From: Hyaloscypha bicolor E
Lineage: Eukaryota > Ascomycota > Leotiomycetes > Helotiales > Hyaloscyphaceae
NCBI RefSeq assembly: GCF_002865645.1
Contig: NW_020194512.1
Coordinates: 434,001-498,000 of the forward strand
Length of the DNA stretch: 64,000 nucleotides
Direction of reading: 5' to 3'
Part shown: piece after piece, positions 47,586 to 58,716 of the stretch
Position numbering within the stretch: the stretch's first letter is position 1
Layout: every line of letters starts with the position of its first letter
Translations under genes and position numbers: made by a program
The notes under the pieces: model-generated
Databases searched by the model: none
What the model saw: only the letters and a program-made list of their open reading frames with translations
Told to the model about the DNA's origin: nothing

Positions 47586-48027
47586 TGAAGACAACGGCAT
47601 AAAGTATCGGGAATACGGGGCATTTTGACCCTTGGTGCTCTACAGGGTGCGAATTTATGGCAGACGCTCGCTATAAGCCCCTGTAACTCTAGGTAGTGCT
47701 CCCTAAATCGACATAAAGAGGCGCTATAAGACATTCGCAAGGAATAAGTAGATCTTCTAGGGTTATAGCGCTGTTGGTAGAGCAACTATAACGCTCGGAC
47801 GCTAAACAAGCGACTATTATGCCTCCTTAGCGAAGTCTCCTTTGTAAATACAATGGGAAGCCCTAAAAAGGTGTGGTAGCCCTTGTCGAAGGCGTAAATG
47901 CTACTTTTAGGGGAAGGGCCTGGAAATATAGGGCCTTATAGCGAGTTTACCACTTTAATCTGAATGCCGGAGAGCCTAAAATTTTCCCAATGCCCTGTAT
48001 TCCCGATACTTTATTCCGTTGTCTTCG
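47586..48027. mobile_element. TA-flanked MITE (442 bp) with about 40-bp inverted ends
   Basis: The ends GAAGACAACGG(C/A)ATAAAG, followed by TATCGGGAATAC and GGGCATT, occur at 47587-47624 and inverted at 47989-48026. TA lies just outside at 47584-47585 and 48028-48029. The inside (GCGCTATAAG, TAGGGCCTTATAGCG) has smaller inverted words and no transposase. This is the form of a Tc1/mariner-like non-autonomous element. It has normal composition, so it is not RIP-decayed. Confidence 0.85.
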
Positions 48028-49029
48028 TACTGGGTCATCATCCCCTTTAAATCCGGCATGCCGAAGCCTTGGTTACCATTCTCCCACTGTGTAACATGAA
48101 ACTGCATAATAAGAAAAGGAAAAGAAATGCTAGATACAAGGCTTCCTCATCGGTGGAGACTCTGGAGGGCAATGAATGGGTCTCGATAACAATGACAAAA
48201 CTGCATCCAGTCTAAAACCATCCAACAATACAAACCCCATATCCCCTCTCGAACTGAGCCTCAATAATGATAATACTCCTACTCAGTCTCCTCAAACTCC
48301 ACTTCATCACTCGAAAACTGCGGATAGTCAACCTTATAAAACCCCCACAACCTCTTCACCATGGTCTCTAGTCTTCTACCCGGCTTGGTCCTTGAGATGA
48401 ATTCCATAACCTTCTTCCCTTGCTTCTTGCCCTAAAGAATGAAGCTGCCCTAGGCTTAGAAACGTGGTGTAAAAAATAAAGAAAAAACATTAAAAAATAA
48501 AAAACTTGTGCAGGATAGGTATTCGCCCCAGTTCTTCTCGAGTATAGGTTCGGTCTAGACAGTCGAGGCAGCAGTATAGTACAGCGAGGTTAGTAGCGTT
48601 AGAGAAGGTAGTTATAGATTCATAGAATCAGATGCACATTGCACTGTTAAATGTAGATTACTGGGAAATGAATTGAGTTGGTCTGCCGGGTTGGGAGTTT
48701 GGAAGCTACTTCCAACTTACGGGCGCAGTTGGGACCTATGGAACAATACGGGTCTAACCTATCATCCAACCCTTCTGGCCTATATCACAACAAAAGTAGC
48801 CACGATTCACGGCAGCAAGGTTGCAAGCATATACCAGAGGAAAACGAATATCTGAATAATTGTGAAAGCAAACGAACAAATTTCAGAAAGCCTTTGACGT
48901 GCCCAGTGCGAAACTTCAAGTCAGGACCATAGCAAGATGACAAAAGCTCTCATAACCAATCCTGTAAGCCCACCTAGTTTTTCAATAGACAACATAACTT
49001 ACGCAAACCCGCAGTGCTAGGAAACTCAA
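48028..49029. other. Intergenic region without supported genes
   Basis: Short overlapping ORFs only. An A-rich run (AAAAAATAAAGAAAAAAC) lies near 48470-48510. No repeat partner found within the window. Confidence 0.4.
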
Positions 49030-50151
49030 GGTCGCCCTTACTTTAGGGATAATTCTCACTGAGATACCTCATACGGGCGGGTATCACCAACACAACATAC
49101 CTCATCAACCTCTTCCTGCAACCGCCGGGCATTTTTTTAACCTGGGCGGACACGTGGGGAGTCGTATACCCCGTAGATGTGATCAAGTTTATACTGACAC
49201 ATGATGGAATACGAGATTTTCGGCTGCGACGAGGAGCTGCGATGGATCCCTTCGCCCGCATCCAGCACGGAATCAGGGGTTGCTCTGAGAATTCCAACCT
49301 GCGGCGAGGTAATACCCTGGTCAGCTTCAGTTGATTGCACTTCAGATTCATAAAGGACAGCCCTAGGCTGAAATTGATATTCGATATTGTCTTCAAAGCC
49401 AAGAACGTTAGCATTCTTCCAATTCAGGTCGATAGTAGAACTTGCCGGGGTTGTCCAGACTTTCGGTCAGATCTATCACACGACTCCTGACCCAACCCTG
49501 TCGTTCGTCACTCCATGCCCAAGGATCCCGCCGCCCTTCTCGCAAAGATTGAGGGTTGGTCTTCCCCTAAGAGTTTAACCACACTACAGGTATTAAGAAT
49601 ATTGAAATTGCCTACAAATACCGTCGTGATAACCGAGCTTCGTGGGAGATATGAACACAGCGTATATAACTGAGGATAGTGGCGACGTTTGCAGCAGTGC
49701 GATATTGAGGATCAAGAAACAGCCTCAAGAAGCTTGAGAGCAATGGCGGGCCAATGAAGTCTATGGACACTCTCCTAAGCTGCTGACAGTGCAGCACCGT
49801 GAGGCCGAATGATGCCCAATTCCCCCACACGGGAAGGCAAATCGTGCGAATCGATGCCTGATCTTCTTCTTACCGCATTGCCCGTGTAATATCAGCTCAG
49901 CTTGTGAACCAATGAAAGCACGGCTAACTCACCAAGGAGGCTCAAAGAATTCGCAGGGCCTGAGCCACTCGGTAAGGATCTCCCCACACGTATTGCTGGT
50001 TCCGAAACCGATGCCGATCAGAACCCCTACACTGTCCCTCAAAAGCAAGTCTGTACATGCGGACTCTGAACGCGTTTCTTTCCAATAGATAGCAAATGTC
50101 TTTTCGCCAACTCAGAAGAATGGTCGCAACCCCCTGGATAAGAAGTGACAT
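49030..50151 (-). pseudogene. Probable decayed gene of unknown function
   Basis: On the - strand coherent coding pieces follow one another. 50151-49942 opens with MSLLIQGVATILLSW. After a GTGAGT...CAG intron comes ASIRTICLPVWGNWASFG and VSIDFIGPPLLSSFLRLFLD (to 49612). Then REGRRDPWAWSDERQGWVRS and LDNPGKFYYRPELEEC (to about 49420). After a one-base shift come VLGFEDNIEYQFQPRAV, GILRATPDSVLDAGEG and YSIMCQYKLDHIYGVYDS (to 49139), and after another shift at an A7 run KNARRLQEEVDE. An intron ending at the CTAAC...AAG near 49400 could replace the first shift. No known domain was recognised, so the pseudogene call and its left limit are tentative. Confidence 0.4.
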
Positions 50152-51028
50152 AGACCTCCCAAAGCAAAACTAACGCCCACGGCAAGCCAATCTTCCGTTC
50201 ACCAAGCAAGGAATAGCACGTTGAAGGCCTAGAAATATTCTAACCGTCTTCTCGGAGATCGGTTCAATCATTCGACGGGCTTCTCGAAAGCATCACGTTA
50301 TCTTCTTAATCTTCTTCTCCTTGCTTTAATTTCTAATATTTTCTATTACTGTATTCAGGAGACGATGCTCGTGAGCATAAACTGCAATTTTTTTTATAAG
50401 TACGTATGATTCCTCAACATTCAAGACTCGAAATTTATCGTACAGCAATGGGAGGACGGGCTCGAGAGGGAGGAAAACCCATCCGTACGACGCGTCTAGA
50501 CAGGACATACCGTCATCATGACAGCAACAAGCAAGCCAAAGTACTCCCCTCAAGTAAAGCATTATATAGAACGTAATCAACATCAACTGCAACGTACCAA
50601 CCCTAGAAAATGTAAACATAACCCTCTCCTCACCTAGCGATCCGAGAAGATTGAATTGCCTATTATCGCGTCCAATGACCGGCACTATACGGAGCATTGT
50701 GAGACGTACAGCCTTCATAAGGCATTGCCGAGCCTTCAAACTCAGCACTTGCTGATTTGCACTTAAAAAGAGCGACTTCGCTGCACCATCTCAACCAGGG
50801 AGAGGTGACTCCAATCTCACACAACAGCACGCCGCAACACACGAACAGGAAAATAATATGTGCAAAATGCATTCGTCGTTGCCATTTATTTCTATGCCAT
50901 AATCGTTTTTGCTGTCGCTTCAAGCCAATTCATGCCAAGCCAAGCGAGTATCAAATTCCCTCCCACCACACAACACCCATCTACCTATGCAAACGCGAAC
51001 ACACTCCTTGATCCTTTCAGACGGACGC
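50152..51028. other. Intergenic region with one weak ORF
   Basis: A 140-codon - strand ORF (50748-50326) has a hydrophobic stretch (LMLITFYIMLYLRGVLWLACC) but no family resemblance and no introns or start context that support it. It lies just downstream of the trehalose phosphatase gene, where the 3' untranslated region is expected. Confidence 0.35.
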
Positions 51029-54000
51029 TTAGAGCCTCCCACCAGGCATCTCATCCGGAATGACACCACCTGGCAGCTCCTCCGGAATCCTGCCCTCGAC
51101 TATAGCCAACGGTCCCAGATCGGCAACATTGCCATCGCCACCATTTAGCAGCGCTATACTGGAGATGACATCCGCCGGCTCGAGTAGATGCCAATGCGCC
51201 AGCGTCATCTTGGAGCTCGCACCGACGGTAACAGTGAAGACGTGATTTGGGTTCAACGAGCTGGCGTTCAGGGCACGGAACATATCCTCGTCGGTGAAGT
51301 CGTCTCCCAAGCAGAGAGCAAACTCGGGAGGCTGGCCGATATCGTGGCCATAAGCTGCGACGAGGCGCTTGACGATCTCACCTTTGTTGATGAACGTGGG
51401 ACGAACTTCAAGGTTTGCTTTGCCGGTCATCACTTCGACGTCCCATTTCTTCCCTACCGTGTTCTCGAGCTCCTTTTGGCATTCGCGAGCCATGTGCGCG
51501 CCAAGTTCGGGGTCAGATGGGCGATAGTGCCAGGTGAGAGCGCAACGTTTGCGTTCAATGAAGGAGCCTGTCTGTGTTAGCCGTGGATTTGAGGATACTC
51601 TCCCGAGGATATATTACCCGGGGTCATCTCAGTGTACTTCTGGAAGCAGTCGAAGACTTCCTTTTGCCAGCTCATATCAAACTTTTCAGCCAGATTTTCC
51701 CACTCCTTGCTTCCTGGATGACGCATGAAACTACCATGCTCCGCACTGAAACCTATCTCTGGAATATGACCTAGCTGGTGCTGGAGGAATTCTTGATCAC
51801 GGCCGCTGATTATCCATATAGCATTTCGTGGATCTGTCGCAAGAGCCTTGAGGGTACGGATGAGTCTATCGGATGGAAGAGCTGCAGCTGGATCCTTGAC
51901 AATCGGAGTGAGAGTTCCATCATAGTCGAACATGAACAGTCGCTTGTTCGCTGCCCGGTATTGAGTGAGGAGTGCTACTTTGTCGAGGAGAGGGGTGGCG
52001 ATCGTTGCGTTGTGGGAATTCAAAACAGACAGCAGACGCTTAAGGAAGCCGTTTGACCAAGCCTGGACGGTTCGAGTAGTGACATGATGGTGAAGGCTTT
52101 GATGCATGGCACTCTTCTTATCCTCGCTCATAGTCAATGCGTAGTTGATGGCATCCGCGACTCCCGTCAAATCCCATGGGTTGATATGGATTGCATCCTT
52201 TAAGCTGCCTGCTGTTCCAGAAAATTCAGAGAGAATAAGTGGTCCATGATCATCCCTCTGGCAAACCACGTACTCCAAACTAGTGGTGTTCATGCCGTCA
52301 CGGACACTGGTAATGAGGCCAGTATCACCAGCTCGAAGGAGTGCGAAATATTCGTCCTGCGAAAGATATTGAGGGTAGTGCTGTACGGGAGAAAATCCGA
52401 GCGAGCCGTATAAGCCATTGATTTTAGCCACAAGTTCCGAGACCTTGTTCGCGATTTTATTGTTCGAGTCTCCTTTCTCCTCTTCAATACTGGTAGGACT
52501 TGTGACCTGGAGAAGAACAACCTTTTCCCTCATTTCAGGATATTTTTCCAAGAATCGCTCGAAAGCCATTAACTTCTGGGCAACACCTCTTACGCTATCC
52601 AAACGATCTCGACCAACTATGATCTTCTTGCCCTCATATAGTCGTCTCAATGCTTTAACCTGATCGTTGATAATTGGATTATCAAATGCGAGCTTCGCAA
52701 CACCTGCTGCATCAATTCCAATGGGGAAGACTCCAACAGTAACTCTTGCTCCATATGCGTCGACACCGGTAATGTCTGAATGGAAACCCAAAATTCTCGT
52801 ACAGCAAGAAACGAAATGACGCGAATATCCGTGTGCTTGGAATCCAATCAAGTTTGAGCCCAAAACACCTTCTAAAACGTCTTTGCGCCGTGGTAAACAT
52901 CGAAGAAACTCGCTACTAGGAAATGGAATATGCAGGAAGAAAGCAATGTACATATGCGGGATTCGCAGCCGAAGCATGCTCGGAAGCAGCAGAAGATGGT
53001 AATCGTGAATCATGACAATGTCACCTGGCTTGTAGACCTCGAGGATGCGGTTGGCGAACTTCTGGTTCATACGGTAATAGTCTGCCCATGATGCACGCTC
53101 TGCTCGGCCATTTGTTGGTTCATGCTGTTTGTAATGGAACAGCGTGTAAAGCTCATGCTCGGCGTACCGTCTCCATCGAGATTGGTCTCTCAAGCAGAGC
53201 GCGCCCTCTGCGTCTCCTTCGGTATCATCACTTAGCCAAACAGGTATGGTTCGACACTCTTTGTCGTGGGCAAGCTGCCACTCCAGTCTCGATTGATCCG
53301 ACTTGCTGACCCATAACCCTTCAGACTGTGGCTGTTCAGCTGGCTTGGTGAAGACATCAACTGGAATTGGTGCTGAGCTCTTGTTGAGGGGCGGAATTCG
53401 TGATGCTGTGGTAGTTGCTGGCGGGGTATCTGGTGGGGTCAAGTCGTCGGGTACATTTATTTCCCCAGTCCAGCCAACGAGCGTATGATTCCACGGGGTT
53501 TTATCAGATGAGAGGTGTTTGAAGGAGTCGAATAGGGCAGAAGTGCCGCGACGGGTGCCCGTCCCCTAGATCATGGTCAGCACGGTCCAGTAGTGCAGGG
53601 CCTGGATTGCTCACCCAATCTGCGCCGCTTCTAAGTTGTAAGGAGTGGGGAATACAGAAGGTTGCTGAGATAACACCGCCGCTGAGGCCAAGAGTTGGAT
53701 TCGCAGCTCGAGGGTCAACATCTACCAACGAATTCTTCCTCTGCAGGCCCGGGGAAGACAAGCTCATACGGCGTAGGATATCGTGGTGTGATTTCGCGCC
53801 GGAGGCGGCATCGCTGGGGGATTGCGCCATGGAGTTTCGGAGGTTGGCAATGTCGTGGGTAAAATATGAGGGGTCACCCGTGCTGCTTGCAGAACTGTAT
53901 TCGCCCAGGCCGATCCCTGGAGTGACGGGGACTTTCGTGAGGGAAGGACGCAAGCCTGGATGGCCAGTATCTTGGGCACCTCCTGGCGCAAGAGGAGCAG

Positions 54001-54046
54001 GAGACTCGGCGAGCTCAGCGCCCTGGTCGGAAAACTTCTGTGCCAT
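51029..54046 (-). CDS. TPS2: Trehalose-6-phosphate phosphatase with GT20 synthase-like domain (TPS2 type)
   Basis: Converts trehalose 6-phosphate to trehalose in the cytosolic synthase/phosphatase complex. Exons 54046-53615, 53565-51618 and 51567-51029 join to 2,919 nt (972 aa). The N-terminal 150 residues are Ser/Pro-rich. The GT20 domain (about 200-640) shows IVMIHDYHLLLLPSMLR, HIPFPSSEFLRCLP, LIGFQAHGYSRHF and RDGMNTTSLEYV. The HAD phosphatase part shows FDYDGTLTPIV (about residue 688), WIISGRDQEFL, EHGSF and CLGDDFTDEDM (about 880). The presence of both the DxDGTL nucleophile motif and the GDDxTDE motif argues for an active phosphatase rather than a regulatory Tps3/Tsl1 subunit. Introns have standard borders, including CTAACACAGACAG. 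It is a housekeeping and stress gene, and apparently intact. Confidence 0.93.
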
Positions 54047-54170
54047 GGTGAGTGATCCGTTCAGGCACAGAGGAGGCCGAATGAAGGTGAAATGCTAGAA
54101 GAAGAGAACGACATGAAGTATGTGCAGGAAAGAAGATGAGGTTCCAGGGAAGGGTGACGAGAGGGTCGAT

Positions 54171-54738
54171 AGGGGGAGGGGAGGAGGAAAGGATGCAGGA
54201 ATAGAAGAAGTACTCCGGAGCTGAGTGAGCTGGGTGAGCTGGGCTGGAACGTGGGGCAGAGCAGAAAGCAGGATTGGATTGGCTTTGGCTGTGGTGTTGA
54301 TTGTTTGCGATAATCAAGGCAGGCCAGGGCAGGGCAGGAACGGCCGCGGGCAGCATAGGCCCGAAATTGGGTGTAGAGCTAGCGCGAGAGGGAGCTGGCG
54401 AGGGGCAGAAACCGTCACCGCTCTTCGAGGCTTACCTGACGTAATGGGAGATCGAGCAACCTTGTGTCTATGTGCCCATCGTCGTCCTCGCAACGCCGCA
54501 GCCAGACTCTACCAGTGGTGGCAGGAGGTACAGATTGAGATCTAACACCGGAGATATTGGGTTGAAAGAAGCATGACAGCTGGCAGGTTCACGGTGCAAG
54601 GGAAGGCGGTCCTGCAGATGGTGGGCTTATGGCGTTGTTCTTACCGATCCAGCCGCGGCAAGCTCCCGCCCAAAGACTCGCGCCAGTGTCATCGGCTTTA
54701 TCTACAGCTACATCAAGGGAGGAGGGGAGCGAGAGGGG
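54171..54738 (-). promoter_or_regulatory. AGGGG (STRE-like) sites upstream of TPS2
   Basis: AGGGG occurs at 54171-54175, 54177-54181, 54401-54405, 54723-54727 and 54734-54738, five times in about 570 bp of the presumed promoter. Trehalose genes are classical targets of stress-response elements bound by Msn2/4-type factors in yeast. Some sites lie in G-rich runs, so part of the clustering may reflect base composition. Confidence 0.35.
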
Positions 54739-56458
54739 GGTAGTGGTGGTTGAGGAGGAATCCGGAGAGGGTTCCCGAAGGCCTCAATCCTGTGCAACAC
54801 CAACACCACCAGCAAGGACACAGCGGGACAAGACGGGGGATATGAGCAGCAATCAAACCTCATGTGTTGCCAGGAAAAAATTTGTCGGCTCTTCTTCCCA
54901 ACCACCGACGAGGCTTGCATCACAAAATGCCTCAAGTGAGGATTGGTCCAGCTGGCACATGGTACGGCGGATAGGGCCGAGAGGACTCGCATGATATCGG
55001 GATCTCGAGGCTTTGCAATTGCTTCCCTCTCTTCCTATCTGCTGCTCGTACGATGCTGCGTTGTTCACGATCTGATTGCATGCTTGGTGGCTGCGTCCGA
55101 TCTCGCTTCTTTCTCTTCTTACGCTTCCCATCTGCATGTTGCTTGCCGCATGTTGCATGCTGCACGTCCCGCCGAATCCCAAACCGGAGAATTTCAGCAT
55201 GAGGCTGAGAAATTCTAAATATCCTCGAGAAAAGTACAGTATTTTTGGCTTCGAGCTTTCTCTGGTTTCTGGATGGTCTGCTCACTTCATACATATTCCC
55301 TCTGGGTCTGTCTCGTGGTCAGACTCATGCCTCGACTGATCCTCCCCCTAATATGGCTCCATGCTCGTCACTGTGACAACTTACCCAACAGTGACAGATG
55401 ATCTGTTGTGAAGACGCGCTGTCTCTCCCTCCACGGCAACATTTCGAATTGATCCTCCGCACCATTTGTTTCTATCAATCCATCTACCTCCTGCCCTCCG
55501 TTTGATCTAGGAACAGCCATGTTCCACCACACTTCCAGCCTCTCCGCTGCTCTCGCGACGGATGTTAACCACATCTTCTCCCCCGCAAGCCTTAGCGCAG
55601 CTTCATTCATCCCCACAATAAGGCTGCTCTTTTGGTTTAGGAGGAAGGCGGGTCCAAGGACATGGTGATCTCGAACAGCCCTTCCTCAGACGACAGCTTC
55701 TCGCAATTGATGCAATGCGACCAAAAGTCTTAAAGTGTGTGATGCAGGTCTGGACTGTCGAATGTTATGCTGAAGCAGAAGAGAGGTTGAGGTCAGCGAG
55801 GAAGACTCGTTTGAGCACTTCGGAAAATTCGGTATATTCTAGCGGTCGAGTAGAAGTCATCTTCAGGAAAGGACTCGAAATTTATCTCACCTATACTGGA
55901 GGGGCATTCTACTAATTGGACTTGATACTCTATTATCCAAGCATCGTTGGAAACTGCCTCTTGATCCGACGGACTCAAACGTATTGTCAGGAAATCGGCC
56001 AGGCAGACAACCAAAAAGCTGCACTGCAACAAATTTTATGGGCTCCGACATGCTGTTTTTGCTTCCCACTCGGACCTTTCTCTTTGAGATATATAGTCTT
56101 CGAGCCTGGAATTTTCGCAACTTCTTGCTTGATGGCTCGGGGTAACGGATTTCGCGCTCCCTGATTGGTCGCTTCGTTCAATCCGAGCATGCCCAATGCC
56201 TTCTCGTGCGAACTGTGGGGAACCTAACGAGGCGCAGCAAGGCTGCAAGATAGGGGTAATTTGAAACCAGATCGTTCTCTTGACTTCGTCGCGTCAATTT
56301 TTCTTTCGTTCCTCTCTCCCATGTTCTTCGCATAATGTGGCCGAGGACTGGCTGCTTCGTTCAAGGGTTCCTACGGATTCCACTTCCTCTCCCCAGCCTT
56401 CGACAAACTGCCGGGTCAATAACAACCAAGAACGCAGGGATATGAGCCCCATCCGCAG
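54739..56458. other. Long intergenic region between divergent TPS2 and Zn2Cys6 genes
   Basis: 1.7 kb without a supported gene. Many short ORFs overlap on both strands, with no domain, signal peptide plus intron structure, or repeat. GC-rich and pyrimidine-rich runs are present, as in fungal promoters. The ends should hold the two promoters and 5' untranslated regions. Confidence 0.45.
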
Positions 56459-58323
56459 ATGGCTCCTAGTCCAACAGGCCGTCCCCGCCTCGTCAACCGG
56501 ATTGGAGCCTTCCACAGGAAGACTGCTGATGGATGCAAGACCTGCAGGCAAGCATTGCTCAAATTTCGCAGCCGTGTCTCCAAACTAACAGTACGCCAGG
56601 ATTCGCCGGTAACCAACCTATTTCTTTGTCCCATGCCCTAAGCTCCCTATTTCACTGGCCGGGAGCATGAGACATACTCCCGGCTCTCACCCAGCTCCCT
56701 CCCCTCGAAAGAAACCACTTGCTAAGTCTTTGAAGTATCAAATGCGATAAAGGGATACCGGCATGCTCAAAGTGCTCCACTACGGGACGTACGTGCGATG
56801 GGTATTCTTCCAGTCCTTCAGGAGTCGAGAGTTCCAGCCGTTCACTCACAACCTTAATTGCGGCCAGCTCTTCACCTTTTCACCTGCCAATTAGTACCAA
56901 TATCCTAGAAGACGACCAAGAACGCAGGAGCTTTTCTTTTTTCTGCAGACACACCTTCCCCCAGCTCTCCGGCCCCTTCGACTCGAGCGACTTCTGGCAA
57001 CGCCTCCTCCAAGCAACACACCGAGAACCCGCAATCCGGCACGCAGCCGTAGCCCTCGGCGCCCTCCACGAAAGATTCGAGATTCTCCCTCATACTAATC
57101 TCAACTTCACGCTAAGTAAGGGAGAGGATGATGACGTCTTTGCAATGCAACAGTACGCGAAAGCCATCAAAGCTTTATTGGGATTCAATGGCGGCCAAGA
57201 AAAAGCTGCAAATGTCGCCCTTGTGACTTGCGTACTCTTTGTCTACTTCGAGACACTTCGCGGTCACCACGCAACGGCTATCTCGCATATAAACGGTGGG
57301 ATCAAAATTCTTTCCGCGTTCCACCAGTCCGCCTCATCTTCATCCCCATACCCCTCAACCATCTCACAATCAAACACGCCATACGTCAGCACACCAACGC
57401 TCACCCTCATATTCGCCCACTTTGACTCCCAAGCCTCCGCCCTCCTCGCTGGTCGTGAACGTGCTCTCCAAGACCCCTCCTCCGACAACCCCCTGCCAGG
57501 CTACGCACCCGAGATCCCGGAAGAATTTCAAAGTTTGGGAGAAGCTATGAACAGTCTCGACTACATCCGCACGGAATCGTTCAGGAGCATGGCTACCGTG
57601 GATCGTAGCGATTGGGTTGCTATCAGGGTTATGCTGGCGTGCATGCAGAGTACGGCTACTATCAGATTAAATTTGTGGGGGCAAGCTTTTCATTCGTTTG
57701 TTGGAACACAGGAGAGGAAGTTGGGGGGTGGGCTTAATGGGGAAGGGAAGGAAGAGAAGGAGTGGAGGGATGCAGTTAATGTTCTGAGGGTACATAAGAT
57801 CTTTATGGGGTTTTACTTCTGCGTTGATCTTGAGCGGGCACTGAGGGATGAAGGGCTTTGGGATGAGCATACTGAGGATTTTGAGGAGATTGTCAGACTT
57901 TCGGAGGATATTATTGGCCCGCACGAAGGCAGTGCGGAGCATGGAGGTGGGGTGAAAAGATTGCTCTGTCACGATACAGGAAACGTCACAGGAATCGTCC
58001 TCCCGCTGAATTTCGTAGCGACAAAATGTAGGGTAAGGAGTATTCGCTGGAAGGCCATCGAGTTAATGAGAAGGACAGAGAGGCAAGAGGGGCTTTGGAA
58101 TTCGGTGTTGACGGCACTGGCTGCGGAGCAGTTGGTGAGGCTTGAAGAGGAATGGCTAGTGGAAGAGAAAGTGCCGAGGGAGAGGAGGATTCGGTGCGCC
58201 GAAGTAGGATTTGATCTGCAGGAGAGGAGGGCGCGCTTGAGGTATGGACGCCTGGAGGTGGGAGTGTTTGCCCATCCACCCCCTCGTGAGATGGAATGGA
58301 TTGAAGGGTCGATTTGTTGGTGA
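56459..58323 (+). CDS. Zn2Cys6 transcription factor with fungal-specific C-terminal domain (561 aa)
   Basis: A nuclear DNA-binding regulator. Exons are 56459-56547, 56600-56608 (a 9-nt micro-exon) and 56736-58323. Joined, residues 26-53 form a perfect zinc cluster with Cys at 26, 29, 36, 43, 46 and 53 (spacing 2-6-6-2-6), reading CKTCRIRRIKCDKGIPACSK. The first intron has a GC donor (AG|GCAAGC) and a CTAAC branch point. The second has GTAACC and TGCTAAG. Downstream, QERRSFSFFCRHTFPQLSG, FWQRLLQATHREPAIRHAAV and VFAMQQYAKAIKALLG are typical of the fungal-specific transcription factor domain (PF11951-like). The target pathway is unknown. The divergent TPS2 is not a likely target on context alone. 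Confidence 0.88.
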
Positions 58324-58716
58324 GTGGACAATCGTGGTTGCAATAAAGTGACTCGAATGTGTTATGATATAACTAATAAAACCTTTTTCTTGATCTTTCG
58401 CAATTTTTATATTTCCTTCCTGCAAGACTATTCCGTACATTGACAGGAGCCGGTGGTCTCTATTAGCACCACACTAGCAAAAGCCACTCTTCTCTCCTCC
58501 AGCGTATATTAGATTTAACGAGTCGCAAGAAAAATCCCAAGGTTCTGCAGTCCCTCAGCCGCTAAACAGAGTCTAGATCCCCGACTAGCTTGATATTTTT
58601 CGATATTCCAAGAAATCTCAGCCGCAGCTGAACCATCACCTCTTGGCCAACTTGGGCTCCTCTTTGCTGAAAATACGAACACAATTCTTGAGTATGTATC
58701 CTGAATAAGCATAGCT
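58324..58716. other. Intergenic region upstream of the second HET gene
   Basis: 393 bases with an AT-rich stretch (58350-58410) typical of a terminator and promoter junction. No gene supported. Confidence 0.4.

Noticed and set aside
50326..50748. 140-codon - strand ORF with a hydrophobic segment
   Set aside because: No start context, homology or intron support. It sits where the TPS2 3' untranslated region is expected.
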